Shown here one piece after another: positions 17,440 to 26,345 of a stretch of DNA of 32,226 nucleotides (its first letter is position 1; each line of letters begins with the position of its first letter). The DNA is from Nitrosomonas sp. JL21 (GTDB taxonomy: Bacteria; Pseudomonadota; Gammaproteobacteria; Burkholderiales; Nitrosomonadaceae): assembly GCF_009833095.1 (NCBI RefSeq), contig NZ_QRCB01000016.1, forward strand, positions 1-32,226, given 5' to 3'. The translations under genes were made by a program, and so were the position numbers. The notes beneath the pieces are model-generated. The model was not told the origin of the DNA. It saw nothing but the letters and a program-made list of their open reading frames with translations, and ran no database searches.

Positions 17440-20007
17440 ATGCTAGAGTTTCTTTTCTATGTCATCTTAGTGTTAATTGCCGTTGTTGCGTTAGTTTTAG
17501 CAGTGCCTGTAGTTCGTCGCTTCGTGGTGACGAACCGGATATTGAAAATTTTCCGCACCATGCTTCCGCAGATTTCCCAGACCGAACAGGAAGCGCTGGA
17601 TGCCGGCACGGTCTGGTGGGAAGGCGATCTGTTCAGCGGCAAGCCGGACTGGAAGAAATTGCTGGCTTATCCCAAACCGCAATTGACCACCGAAGAACAA
17701 GCGTTTCTCGACGGCCCGGTTGAGCAATTATGCGCGATGCTGGATGAATGGAAAATTACGCACGAACTGAAGGATCTGCCGCCGGAAGTCTGGCAATTCA
17801 TCAAGGATAATGGCTTTTTCGGCCTGATCATTCCGAAGCAATATGGCGGCTATGGCTTTTCGGCGCTGGCGCATTCAGCGGTGGTGATGAAAATCGGCTC
17901 GCGTAGCGGCACGGCGGCAGTGACGGTGATGGTGCCGAATTCGCTCGGACCGGCTGAGTTATTGTTGCATTATGGCACCGACCAGCAGAAAGAATATTAT
18001 TTGCCGCGCCTGGCCAAGGGGCTGGAAGTGCCTTGTTTTGCACTAACCTCGCCGGACGCCGGTTCGGACGCCGGGGCGATGCCCGATTTTGCGATCGTGT
18101 GCCGCGGCGAACATGAGGGTCGATCCGATGTGCTCGGCATGCGGGTGACGTGGAACAAGCGCTATATCACACTCGGCCCGGTGGCGACGATTCTGGGGCT
18201 GGCGTTCAAGCTGTATGATCCGGACCATCTGCTGGGCAAGGAAGATGAACTGGGCATCACGCTGGCGCTGATCCCCACCAAAACTCCCGGCGTCAATATC
18301 GGGCGGCGCCATTATCCCCTCAATGGTGCGTTCCAGAATGGCCCGAATTCCGGCAATGAGGTATTCATTCCGATGGAATGGATCATCGGCGGGCAGGAAG
18401 GGGTTGGGCAAGGGTGGCGCATGCTGATGAATTGTCTGGCTGCCGGGCGATCGATTTCATTGCCGGCCACCAGCGTTGGCGCGGCCAAACTGGCGGCGCG
18501 AACCAGCAGCGCCTATAGCCGGGTGCGCACGCAATTCAAAACGCCGATTGGTCATTTCGAAGGTATTGAGGAAGCGCTGGCGCGCATCGGCGGCAACACC
18601 TACATGATGGAAGCGGCGCGCGTGATGACTGCCGGCGCGGTGGATCTGGGCGAAAAGCCGTCGGTGGTGTCGGCGATCGTCAAATACCATCTGACCGAGC
18701 GGGGCCGCCAAGCGGTCAACGATGCGATGGACATCCACGGCGGCAAGGGAATCTGTATCGGGCCGAGCAATTATCTGGGACGCACCTATCAACAGATTCC
18801 GGTGAGCATCACAGTGGAAGGGGCGAATATTTTGACGCGCAATATGATCATCTTCGGCCAGGGAGCGATTCGTTGTCATCCTTATCTGTTGAAGGAAGTG
18901 AATGCCGCGCATGACGTCAACCTGGAGCGCGCGTCGATCGCCTTTGATGAGGCCATCGTCGGGCATGTGAAGTTTACCGCGCGCAATACCTTCAACAGCC
19001 TGGTGTATGCGCTGTTCGGCAACTATATCCAAGACAATGCGCCGGAAAATTGCGCGCCGGAAACCGTCGATTATTATCGCCAATTAACGCGTTTCTCTGC
19101 CAGTTTCGCCTTTATTGCGGATATCGGTTTGATGCGGCTGGGCGGTTCTCTCAAGCGCAAAGAACGTTTGTCAGCGCGTCTTGGAGACATCTTGAGCATG
19201 CTTTATCTGTGCTCAGCGACGTTGAAGCGGTTTGAGGATGACGGTCGACCCAGTTCGGATCTGCCCTTGCTGCATTGGGCTATGCAAGATGCCCTATATC
19301 GCCTGCAGCAGGCATTGGACGAATTCCTCAGTAACTTCCCGGCTCACCCCGTGTTTGTCTGGGTGCTCAGAGCATGGATGTTTCCATTGGGAAAACGCTG
19401 CAATCCCCCGACCGATCGTGTCGCACATGAGGTAGCCCGGCTGATGATGACGCCAGGAGCTGTGCGGGATCGATTGACCACGGGAATTTATGTTCCTGTC
19501 ACCAATGACGAACCGCTGGCGGATCTAGAACTGGCGTTGCAATGCGCAATTGAATGCGAGCCGATTGAAGCCCGGTTACGGGAAGCGGCCAAATCGCGGC
19601 TCATTTCCGGCAGAGGCGACGAAAAGATTGCACAGGCTTTGCAGCACAAGCTCATTACCCAGCCGGAGGCGGATTTGCTGGGACGATTGAAAGAATTGCG
19701 CAATAAAGTGGTTAAAGTAGATGATTTCGCCAAGGACTTTGGTGCTGAAAGTGTGAGTCCCAGCCCTCAGGCGGTATCGAGCGGCCCTACCATTCGCCAT
19801 ACTCGAGTGGATGACGGCAATGCCGATCAGGACGTCGACGGAAATGCTGCGCTCGCGAGCCATGCTGAATTGAGGGATCTGCTGCACAGGCGCGGTGTTC
19901 ACGAAGAAAATATTCATGAGGGTGAAAGCGTCATCGAAAGCAACCGCTCCGGCGAAGCCGCGCTGGATAAATCTACCGAATCAGTCACCGGTGAAAAGGT
20001 AATGTAA
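17440..20007 (+). CDS. fadE: FadE-type acyl-CoA dehydrogenase
   Basis: It oxidises acyl-CoA to trans-2-enoyl-CoA with FAD, the first step of beta-oxidation. The 855-residue length and layout match gamma/betaproteobacterial FadE (about 815) rather than ordinary 380-residue acyl-CoA dehydrogenases. There is an N-terminal hydrophobic segment (residues 1-26), the FAD/substrate region around CFALTSPDAGSDAG, and ITVEGANILTRNM, which holds the probable catalytic Glu. A helical DUF1974-like C-terminal domain follows. I prefer the ATG at 17440 to that at 17425: GGAAA lies about 9 nt before it, while the upstream ATG has no SD. The last 85 or so residues are a hydrophilic low-complexity tail not typical of FadE. 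It lies upstream of an acyl-CoA ligase gene, giving an activation/oxidation pair. Confidence 0.9.
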   Translation: MLEFLFYVILVLIAVVALVLAVPVVRRFVVTNRILKIFRTMLPQISQTEQEALDAGTVWWEGDLFSGKPDWKKLLAYPKPQLTTEEQAFLDGPVEQLCAMLDEWKITHELKDLPPEVWQFIKDNGFFGLIIPKQYGGYGFSALAHSAVVMKIGSRSGTAAVTVMVPNSLGPAELLLHYGTDQQKEYYLPRLAKGLEVPCFALTSPDAGSDAGAMPDFAIVCRGEHEGRSDVLGMRVTWNKRYITLGPVATILGLAFKLYDPDHLLGKEDELGITLALIPTKTPGVNIGRRHYPLNGAFQNGPNSGNEVFIPMEWIIGGQEGVGQGWRMLMNCLAAGRSISLPATSVGAAKLAARTSSAYSRVRTQFKTPIGHFEGIEEALARIGGNTYMMEAARVMTAGAVDLGEKPSVVSAIVKYHLTERGRQAVNDAMDIHGGKGICIGPSNYLGRTYQQIPVSITVEGANILTRNMIIFGQGAIRCHPYLLKEVNAAHDVNLERASIAFDEAIVGHVKFTARNTFNSLVYALFGNYIQDNAPENCAPETVDYYRQLTRFSASFAFIADIGLMRLGGSLKRKERLSARLGDILSMLYLCSATLKRFEDDGRPSSDLPLLHWAMQDALYRLQQALDEFLSNFPAHPVFVWVLRAWMFPLGKRCNPPTDRVAHEVARLMMTPGAVRDRLTTGIYVPVTNDEPLADLELALQCAIECEPIEARLREAAKSRLISGRGDEKIAQALQHKLITQPEADLLGRLKELRNKVVKVDDFAKDFGAESVSPSPQAVSSGPTIRHTRVDDGNADQDVDGNAALASHAELRDLLHRRGVHEENIHEGESVIESNRSGEAALDKSTESVTGEKVM

Positions 20008-20010
20008 TTG

Positions 20011-20129
20011 AAAGCCCGGAGTTGCGGGTAGTGGAAAAAATTAGGGGAACTCTGAAAAACTTCCGTGCTTGTCCAGTTGGCGTTGAAGTCATGTTTAAAA
20101 TGCTCGCGTATCGTTCAACCGGGCTTTTT
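20011..20129 (+). terminator. Terminator-like inverted repeat with widely spaced arms
   Basis: AAAGCCCGG (20011-20019), just after the fadE stop, pairs perfectly with CCGGGCTTT (20119-20127), which is followed by more Ts (ttttt in all). A 9-bp GC-rich stem plus T tract is typical of an intrinsic terminator, but here 99 nt separate the arms. That spacer holds the actctgaaaaact motif (20049-20061). Either the loop is simply large or a small element split the terminator. Confidence 0.4.
20049..20061 (+). repeat. 13-nt inverted repeat flanking the acyl-CoA ligase gene, left copy
   Basis: ACTCTGAAAAACT here is matched exactly, in inverted orientation, at 22105-22117 beyond the gene's 3' end. It resembles the ctcagaaaaacg core of the repeats around the HerA-like gene. 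Confidence 0.45.
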
Positions 20130-20214
20130 GTCTGATTTCATCTTGCTCGGGTATGGGGCGTTTCTTTTTTCAGAGTTTCACCCAGAGAAAAAAAGAGTTA
20201 GAGGACATCGCATC

Positions 20215-22044
20215 ATGCACGTAGAACAGAACGCACCATTGCTGGACATCATCACCGTAGATCAAGCGCAAACGCTTGACGGCCTTTTCCAGGAGCGCGT
20301 TCAGCGGTCGCCGCACAAGGCTGCCTATCACTATTTCAACACCACCTGCGAGGAATGGAGCAGCTATACCTGGGAGCAGATGAATCAAGCCGTTGCCCGC
20401 TGGCAGGCGGGACTGGCGAAGGAATCGTTGATGCCGGGCGATCGCGTGGCGGTGATGATGAGGAACTGCCCGGAATGGGTCATGTTCGAGCAAGCCGCGC
20501 TGGGCCTGGGATTGGTGGTGATTCCGCTGTATACCGATGACCGGGTCGAGAATGCGGCGTATGTGATCAATGATGCCAATGTCAAATTATTGTTGCTGGA
20601 AGGCGTGCATCAATGGCATCAGTTCACTGCAATCCGGGATCAGATTCAAGGATTGCAACGGGTTGTCCTGCTCCGCTCATTTGAAAACAGCGATATGAAT
20701 CTGCGCGATGACGTCGTGGTATCGGCTTGGGAATGGCTGCCGGCGCATGGTGGCGAAGTCAGCCATATCACGCGTGATCCGCACAGCATGGCCACCATCA
20801 TTTATACCTCCGGCACCTCAGGCCGTCCCAAGGGTGTAATGCTCAGCCATCACAATATCCTCAGCAATGCGTTCAGTTGTTTGCAGGTGATAGCAGTATC
20901 GCCGGACGATATGTTTCTGTCGTTCCTGCCGTTGTCGCACACGTTTGAACGCACTTCGGGTTATTACATCCCCATGATGGCGAGGGCGGAGATTGCCTAC
21001 GCGCGTTCGATCCAGCAATTGCAGGAAGACTTGGCTACGATCCGGCCGACATTGCTGATTTCGGTTCCCAGAATCTATGAACGGGTATATGCCGGCATAC
21101 GCACAAAACTCGCCGAAGGTCCGAGCTTCTCGCGCTGGTTGTTCAATTTTGCGGTGGAAGTTGGGTATAGCCGGTTTGAGTGTGAGCAGCGGCGGGGTTA
21201 TCGAAAATTATCCTTCATTCTGTGGCCGATACTGGAAAAACTGGTGGCGCGCAAGGTCATGAATAAACTGGGCGGCCGGTTGCGGTTCGTCATGAGCGGC
21301 GGCGCAGCGCTTTCGGCGGAAGTTTCGCGCATTTTCATCGGTCTGGGATTGCCCATCCTGCAGGGATACGGCATGACCGAGAGCAGTCCGGTCGCCTGTG
21401 CCAACCGATTGAATGATAACCTGCCGGCCAGCGTCGGCCTGCCGATTCCCGGCGTCGAGGTCAAATTGGGCGAGAATAATGCGCTGCTGATTCGCGGTCC
21501 GAACGTGATGCTCGGCTATTGGAATAACCCAGATGCCACCAAAGCCGTCATTTCAGCGGATGGATGGCTCAATTCCGGAGATATCGCCGCCATCGATGAA
21601 CAAGGTCATGTCACCATTACCGGCCGGGTCAAGGAAATCATTGTTCTGTCGACCGGCGAAAAAGTGCCGCCCGGCGATATGGAAGCCGCCATTCTGCGCG
21701 ATCTGCTCTTCGAACAGGTGATGCTGATCGGGGAATCACGTCCGTTCTTGAGTGTTCTGGCCGTGCTGAATGCAGCCAGGCGGCAAGAATTCATGACGCA
21801 TTACGGTCTGGATGGCCACCTTGAGAATGATAAGACCCGCCAGCAGACTGAAGAGATTTTGCTTGAAAAAATCACCCGCCAAACCAGCGGCTTTCCCGGC
21901 TATGCCAAAATCCGCCGCGTCGCCGTCGTCGACGAGCCGTGGACGATTGAAAACGGCCTGCTGACCCCGACCTTGAAACTGAAACGCAACAAAGTGCTTG
22001 AAAAGCATCAGGCGGACATCGACCGGCTTTACACTGGGCATTAA
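20215..22044 (+). CDS. Long-chain fatty-acid--CoA ligase (AMP-forming)
   Basis: This 609-residue adenylate-forming enzyme activates fatty acids with ATP and CoA. The P-loop-like motif is YTSGTSGRPKGVM (about residues 197-209). The A5 motif is QGYGMTESSPV, followed by NSGDIA and the GRVKEIIVLSTGEKVPP hinge region. The layout is that of the FAA1-type (COG1022) ligases of about 600 residues, rather than E. coli FadD. The frame is open upstream to 20065, but I chose the ATG at 20215: the sequence from there aligns with family N-termini and gagg lies about 11 nt before it. It follows fadE on the same strand with a 207-nt gap holding repeat-like sequence, so it may have its own promoter. Confidence 0.9.
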   Translation: MHVEQNAPLLDIITVDQAQTLDGLFQERVQRSPHKAAYHYFNTTCEEWSSYTWEQMNQAVARWQAGLAKESLMPGDRVAVMMRNCPEWVMFEQAALGLGLVVIPLYTDDRVENAAYVINDANVKLLLLEGVHQWHQFTAIRDQIQGLQRVVLLRSFENSDMNLRDDVVVSAWEWLPAHGGEVSHITRDPHSMATIIYTSGTSGRPKGVMLSHHNILSNAFSCLQVIAVSPDDMFLSFLPLSHTFERTSGYYIPMMARAEIAYARSIQQLQEDLATIRPTLLISVPRIYERVYAGIRTKLAEGPSFSRWLFNFAVEVGYSRFECEQRRGYRKLSFILWPILEKLVARKVMNKLGGRLRFVMSGGAALSAEVSRIFIGLGLPILQGYGMTESSPVACANRLNDNLPASVGLPIPGVEVKLGENNALLIRGPNVMLGYWNNPDATKAVISADGWLNSGDIAAIDEQGHVTITGRVKEIIVLSTGEKVPPGDMEAAILRDLLFEQVMLIGESRPFLSVLAVLNAARRQEFMTHYGLDGHLENDKTRQQTEEILLEKITRQTSGFPGYAKIRRVAVVDEPWTIENGLLTPTLKLKRNKVLEKHQADIDRLYTGH

Positions 22045-22104
22045 AAAAGCTTTTTTCTCTTATTCTTTTTCTCGGCAAGCTTTAAAAATACCATTGAATG
22101 CAGT

Positions 22105-22162
22105 AGTTTTTCAGAGTCTTGCACAAGCGGGTCTGAAATGGCATTTTTTGATTTCCCCGCTT
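22105..22162. repeat. Inverted 13-nt repeat, right copy, and adjacent hairpin
   Basis: AGTTTTTCAGAGT (22105-22117) is the exact reverse complement of 20049-20061. Directly after it, AAGCGGG (22125-22131) pairs with CCCGCTT (22156-22162), and GAAAT (22135-22139) pairs with ATTTC (22151-22155), giving a hairpin with one 3-nt bulge. No T tract follows. GTCTTGCACAA (22116-22126) also occurs at 17374-17384 upstream of fadE. The pattern suggests a mobile-element end or miniature element. Confidence 0.4.
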
Positions 22163-22195
22163 GCCGAATTCATGGCTATCAACAGAACTATCTGA

Positions 22196-22224
22196 TTGTC
22201 ATCAGAGTTTTTCTGACATAACAT
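22196..22224 (+). promoter_or_regulatory. Candidate promoter of the first FG-GAP/RTX gene
   Basis: TTGTCA (22196-22201, 5 of 6 to the -35 consensus) and TAACAT (22219-22224, 4 of 6 to the -10) are 17 nt apart. Transcription would start close to the hairpin at 22229-22252. This was judged by eye, and the -10 is weak. Confidence 0.25.
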
Positions 22225-22228
22225 GGGC

Positions 22229-22252
22229 TCTGTCATTTTCCAAAATGGCAGA
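22229..22252. promoter_or_regulatory. 11-bp near-perfect dyad in the leader of the first FG-GAP/RTX gene
   Basis: TCTGTCATTTT (22229-22239) and AAAATGGCAGA (22242-22252) pair over 11 positions with a single G-T wobble, around a central CC. It lies 58 nt before the start codon. It could be a protein-binding operator or a hairpin in the mRNA leader. Confidence 0.4.
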
Positions 22253-22310
22253 ATATTCAATACTTCTTTCCAGTCGCTTGATCGATAAATCCTTCTTAAG
22301 GAGTTTTGGC

Positions 22311-23813
22311 ATGGCAATACCAATAGTCAATTTATCCAGTCTCGATGGCATAGATGGTTTTCGCTTGGATGGAGAGACACAATATGATTTTTCGGGCCTG
22401 GTTAGTACTGCCGGAGATGTGAATGGCGATGGTTTTGATGATGTGATTATCGGTGCTTTTGGGTCTGATCAGAACGCGCTCGGCTCGGGTTCGAGTTATG
22501 TGGTATTTGGGAATGCGGGCGGATTTAACGCCAGCATGAACCTGTCTGATCTCGATGGCAATAATGGTTTTCGATTGGATGGAGAGGGAATAAATCACTT
22601 GTTGGGCACTTCAATTAGCAATGCGGGGGATGTGAATGGTGATGGTTTCGATGATGTGATTGTGAGTGCTCCTGGTGCCGATTCAAACGGCTACGATTCG
22701 GGTTCGAGTTACGTGGTTTTTGGTAAAGAATCTGGATTCGGTGCTGTAATTAATTTATCGAGTCTCAATGGCACAAATGGTTTTCGTTTGGATGGGGCGG
22801 CAAAATATGATGAAGCGGGTTTTTTAGTCAGTAATGCGGGGGACGTGAATGGTGATGGTTTTGATGATGTGATTGTGAGTGCTCCCCGTGCCGATTCAAA
22901 CGGCTACGACTCGGGTTCGAGTTATGTGGTTTTTGGTAAAGAATCCGGATTCAGTGCTGCAATGAATTTATCGAGTATCGATGGCAATAATGGTTTCCGA
23001 TTGGATGGAAATGCATATGATTATGTCGGTCTCTCGGTTAGCACTGCCGGTGATGTAAATGGTGATGGCCTTGATGATGTGATTGTGGGTGTCTATAAAG
23101 CTGATCTAAACGGTGCTGGGTCGGGTTCGAGTTACGTGGTTTTTGGTAAAGAATCTGGATTCAGTGCTGTAATGGATCTGTCGAGTATCGATGGCACAAA
23201 TGGTTTCCGGTTGGATGGAACGACACATGATAGTGCGGGCTTGCCGGTCAGTACTGCGGGGGATATAAATGGCGATGGATTCGATGATGTGATTGTCGGT
23301 GCTTGGAGCGCTGAAACGGATGGCAACTTACTGGGTTCGAATTACATTGTATTTGGTAAAGCATCTGGATTTGATGCTGCAATGGATTTATCGAGTCTCG
23401 ATGGCAACAATGGTTTTAGGTTAAATGAAAATAATAATTTTGGCTCTATAAGCTCGGTTAGCAACGCTGGAGACGTCAACGGAGATGGTATTGATGACTT
23501 CATTGTTGGCGTTTCTGGTGCTGAGCCGAACGGCCATTGGTCGGGTTCAAGTTACGTAGTGTTTGGCAAAACTTCTGGATTTAACGCTAGCATGGCTCTC
23601 TCGAATCTTTCGAGTATCGACGGCTTTCGTTTGGATGGGGCAGAAGATGATTTATCGGGCGGCTCAGTCAGCAGTGCGGGGGATGTTAATAGAGATGGAT
23701 TTGATGATCTGATTATCGGTGCTAATGGTGCCGATCCGAATGGTGAAAGGTCAGGTTCCAGCTATATCGTTTTTGGTCGCAGTGACTTTGGTGATGGAGG
23801 ATTTCCTGTCGTA
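22311..23813 (+). repeat. Seven FG-GAP blades, unit A1
   Basis: Seven repeats of about 70 codons can be counted from their YVVFG/YIVFG strands. Blades 2 and 3 are nearly identical at DNA level around 22660-22740 and 22860-22970. Blade 5 varies most in its loop (AWSAETDGNLLGSNY). Blade 7 has DVNRDGFDD, with Arg replacing the usual Gly, and ends in FGRSDFG like the closing blade of other units. Confidence 0.85.
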
Positions 23814-26285
23814 GGCACGCCTGAAAATGATCAACTCGAAGGCACATCAGCGGCAGAGCATTTCAAAGCAGGTGATGGTAATGATCGCATGATCGGCCGT
23901 GGCGGCGCGGATGAGTTTCATGGCGAAGCAGGCAATGATTATATCCAGGTGTTGGATCTCGGCTTTGGCTTGGTGGATGGCGGTAGCGGCAATGACGTCT
24001 TACATACGGATGGCAAAGACCTGAACCTGGACTTGACTGGTTACCGTGGCAAAATCCGAGGCATCGAAACCATCGACCTGTCCGGTCAGGGCGACAATAT
24101 GTTGACCCTGACTGAAGCGGAACTGAAAGAGTTGTCGGATACCACCGATACGCTCAAAGTCCACGGTAATGCCGGAGATCAAGTGATTCTCGAAGGTAAC
24201 TGGATCGATGGGGGCGGTGAGGGCACTTATCACACTTATATGCAAGGTGATGCAGTAGCATTGGTCGAAAGCGGGATTTTGGTGATGCCCAAAACAATAA
24301 TTAATTTATCCAGTCTCGATGGCAGTAACGGTTTCCGTTTGGATGGATCGGCAGCAGTTGATGAATCCGGCAGATCGGTCAGCAAAGCAGGGGACATCAA
24401 CGGCGATGGTTTTGATGATGTGATTGTCGGTGCTCCTGGAGCTTCCGGGATTTATGATCTTTCCTCTGGATCTGCTTTTGTAGTGTTTGGCGCGGCCGCG
24501 GGTTTTGAAGCTTCTCTGGATTTATCCTTACTGGATGGAAAAAATGGTTTTCGAGTGGATGGTGAAGATGAGTTTAATTGGTTGGGTAACTCGGTCAGCT
24601 CTGCTGGTGACGTCAATGGCGATGGTTTTGATGATGTGATTTTAGGTGCCAACACTGATTTAAATGGCTATTCTTCAGGATCCAGTTATGTGTTATTCGG
24701 CAAAGCTTCCGGTTTCGACGCTACATTGAGTCTTCCTTCGCTGGATGGCGGCAACGGTTTTCGTCTGGATGGTGAAGCAGGTGATTACGCCAACACGGTC
24801 AGCGATGCAGGCGATGTCAACGGCGATGGTTTTGGTGACCTAATTATCGGCGCAGTTGGAGCTAGTTCGAATGGTGTGAGATCCGGTTCTACTTATGTGG
24901 TATTCGGGCGCGCTTCGGGTTTTGATGCCAAGCTGAATTTATCCAATCTTGATGGCCATAACGGTTTTCGTTTGGATGGAGAGTTGACAGATGGTTCTAA
25001 TTCTTACAATGGGGATTATTCCGGTGAATCTGTCAGCAATGCGGGCGACGTCAACGGTGATGGTTTTGATGATGTGATTATCGGTGCTTCTGGTGCCGAC
25101 CCAAATGGCGATAATTCAGGTAATAGTTATGTAGTATTTGGCAAGGCTTCAGGCTTCAGTGCTGAGATGGATTTAGCCAATCTTGATGGTAAAAATGGGT
25201 TCCGCTTGGATGGCGCTTCGGCTGGCGACAGTTCGGGTAAGTCTGTCAGCAGTGCGGGTGATGTCAACGGTGACGGTTTTGATGATGTGGTTATCGGTAC
25301 TTTTGGTGGTGATTCAAATGACGAGCATTCTCACTCCAGTTATGTTGTGTTCGGGCGCGCTTCGGGTTTTAGCGCTGCGATGGATTTAGCCGGTCTCGAT
25401 GGCAGTAATGGTTTCCGTTTGGATGGTGAAGTCGAAACTGATTGGGCAGGCAGATCGGTGAGTACTGCCGGAGACGTCAACGGCGATGGATTCGATGATG
25501 TAATTGTCGGTACTCCAAATGCTTATACCGGCGGCTCCAGTTACGTCGTATTTGGCAAAGCTTCCGGTTTTAGCGATGTGGTGGATTTAACCAATCTTGA
25601 TAGCGATAGCGGTTTTCGGATAGATGGAGAGTCAGGGATTGATATGTCGAGTTCCTCCGTCAGCACTGCCGGGGATATTAACGGCGATGGTTTAGACGAT
25701 TTGATCGTTGGTGCGAGCCATGCTGATTGGAACGACTTTCAATCCGGTTCGAGTTACATTATCTTTGGCAGAAAAAACTCAGGAAGTGTTAACGTTATTG
25801 AGGGTACATCCGAAGATGATCAACTCAAAGGCACATCAGCGGCAGAGCATTTCAAAGCAGGTGATGGCAATGACCGCATGATCGGCCGAGGTGGTGCGGA
25901 TGAGTTTTACGGTGAAGCAGGTAATGATTATATCCAGGTAACGGATCTGGGTTTCGGATTGGTCGATGGCGGCGCGGGCAACGATGTTCTGCATACCGAC
26001 GGCAAAGAACTGGATCTGGACTTGACTGATTACCCCGAGAAGATTCAAGGCATCGAAACCATCTGTTTGTATGGCCGCGGTGACAATACATTGACATTGA
26101 CCGGCGCGGAACTGAAGCAGTTGTCGGATACCACCAATACCCTCAAAGTCCACGGTAATGCCGGAGATCAGGTCATTCTGGAAGGTAATTGGATCGATGG
26201 TGGCAGTCACGGTTTTTATCATACTTATACACAAGATGATGCGATGCTGCTGGTCGGCATGAATATGACGGCGGTGTTTGTCTGA
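22311..26285 (+). CDS. FG-GAP/RTX double-propeller protein A, probably type I-secreted
   Basis: The 1324-residue acidic protein consists of two tandem units. Residues 1-501 hold seven FG-GAP repeats and 502-658 an RTX-bearing module. Residues 659-1163 hold seven more repeats and 1164-1324 a second such module. Each repeat follows the pattern SVSxAGDVNGDGFDDVIVGA, then SGSSYVVFGKASGF, then LSSLDGxNGFRLDG. D-x-N-x-D-G-x-x-D is the Ca2+ loop of integrin-alpha propellers. Seven repeats predict one closed seven-bladed propeller per unit. The modules carry nonapeptides such as GDGNDRMIG and GEAGNDYIQ, plus a TLTEAELKELSDTTDTLKVHGNAGD segment known from large adhesins. There is no signal peptide. 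I chose the ATG at 22311 (AAGGAG 8 nt upstream); the 50 extra upstream codons lack homology. Adhesion or surface binding is likely, but the ligand is unknown. Confidence 0.9.
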   Translation: MAIPIVNLSSLDGIDGFRLDGETQYDFSGLVSTAGDVNGDGFDDVIIGAFGSDQNALGSGSSYVVFGNAGGFNASMNLSDLDGNNGFRLDGEGINHLLGTSISNAGDVNGDGFDDVIVSAPGADSNGYDSGSSYVVFGKESGFGAVINLSSLNGTNGFRLDGAAKYDEAGFLVSNAGDVNGDGFDDVIVSAPRADSNGYDSGSSYVVFGKESGFSAAMNLSSIDGNNGFRLDGNAYDYVGLSVSTAGDVNGDGLDDVIVGVYKADLNGAGSGSSYVVFGKESGFSAVMDLSSIDGTNGFRLDGTTHDSAGLPVSTAGDINGDGFDDVIVGAWSAETDGNLLGSNYIVFGKASGFDAAMDLSSLDGNNGFRLNENNNFGSISSVSNAGDVNGDGIDDFIVGVSGAEPNGHWSGSSYVVFGKTSGFNASMALSNLSSIDGFRLDGAEDDLSGGSVSSAGDVNRDGFDDLIIGANGADPNGERSGSSYIVFGRSDFGDGGFPVVGTPENDQLEGTSAAEHFKAGDGNDRMIGRGGADEFHGEAGNDYIQVLDLGFGLVDGGSGNDVLHTDGKDLNLDLTGYRGKIRGIETIDLSGQGDNMLTLTEAELKELSDTTDTLKVHGNAGDQVILEGNWIDGGGEGTYHTYMQGDAVALVESGILVMPKTIINLSSLDGSNGFRLDGSAAVDESGRSVSKAGDINGDGFDDVIVGAPGASGIYDLSSGSAFVVFGAAAGFEASLDLSLLDGKNGFRVDGEDEFNWLGNSVSSAGDVNGDGFDDVILGANTDLNGYSSGSSYVLFGKASGFDATLSLPSLDGGNGFRLDGEAGDYANTVSDAGDVNGDGFGDLIIGAVGASSNGVRSGSTYVVFGRASGFDAKLNLSNLDGHNGFRLDGELTDGSNSYNGDYSGESVSNAGDVNGDGFDDVIIGASGADPNGDNSGNSYVVFGKASGFSAEMDLANLDGKNGFRLDGASAGDSSGKSVSSAGDVNGDGFDDVVIGTFGGDSNDEHSHSSYVVFGRASGFSAAMDLAGLDGSNGFRLDGEVETDWAGRSVSTAGDVNGDGFDDVIVGTPNAYTGGSSYVVFGKASGFSDVVDLTNLDSDSGFRIDGESGIDMSSSSVSTAGDINGDGLDDLIVGASHADWNDFQSGSSYIIFGRKNSGSVNVIEGTSEDDQLKGTSAAEHFKAGDGNDRMIGRGGADEFYGEAGNDYIQVTDLGFGLVDGGAGNDVLHTDGKELDLDLTDYPEKIQGIETICLYGRGDNTLTLTGAELKQLSDTTNTLKVHGNAGDQVILEGNWIDGGSHGFYHTYTQDDAMLLVGMNMTAVFV
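23814..24284 (+). repeat. RTX-type module, unit A1 (internal)
   Basis: The 157-codon module begins GTPENDQLEGTSAAEHFK and carries RTX nonapeptides. It ends ALVESGILV just before the internal Met that opens unit A2. Its tail differs from the true C-terminal tails of proteins A and B, which end in VGMNMTAVFV and VGINMTAVFA. Confidence 0.8.
24285..25799 (+). repeat. Seven FG-GAP blades, unit A2
   Basis: The unit starts at internal Met659 (MPKTIINLSSLDG) and holds seven blades. Blade 6 has a shortened loop (TPNAYTGGSSYVVFG). Blade 7 closes with SSYIIFGRKNSG. The RTX module A2 follows at 25800-26285. Confidence 0.85.
25800..26285 (+). repeat. RTX-type module, unit A2 (C-terminal)
   Basis: The 161-codon C-terminal module has nonapeptides GDGNDRMIG, RGGADEFYG, EAGNDYIQV and DGGAGNDVLH, and ends in a short hydrophobic tail as expected of a type I secretion signal. 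From the shared gatgatca core to the stop it is 471 nt long, exactly as in gene B (29850-30320), and the two are very similar along their length. Confidence 0.8.
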
Positions 26286-26345
26286 TCTCTTGCGATTAAC
26301 TATTGATGGTTAACTTCAAGCACTGGCATTAAAGGAGACTTAATC

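Noticed and set aside
20065..20214. 50-codon upstream extension of the acyl-CoA ligase
   Set aside because: It begins with no SD and covers the terminator-like arm and repeat. Family similarity begins at the ATG at 20215.
22043..22056. AAAAAAGCTTTTTT at the ligase stop as a terminator
   Set aside because: The palindrome has almost no room for a loop and only A-T pairs around a GC centre, so a stable terminator hairpin is unlikely.
22161..22310. 50-codon upstream extension of protein A
   Set aside because: The ATG at 22311 has a strong Shine-Dalgarno and the MAI start shared with B and C. The extension covers the predicted promoter and hairpin.
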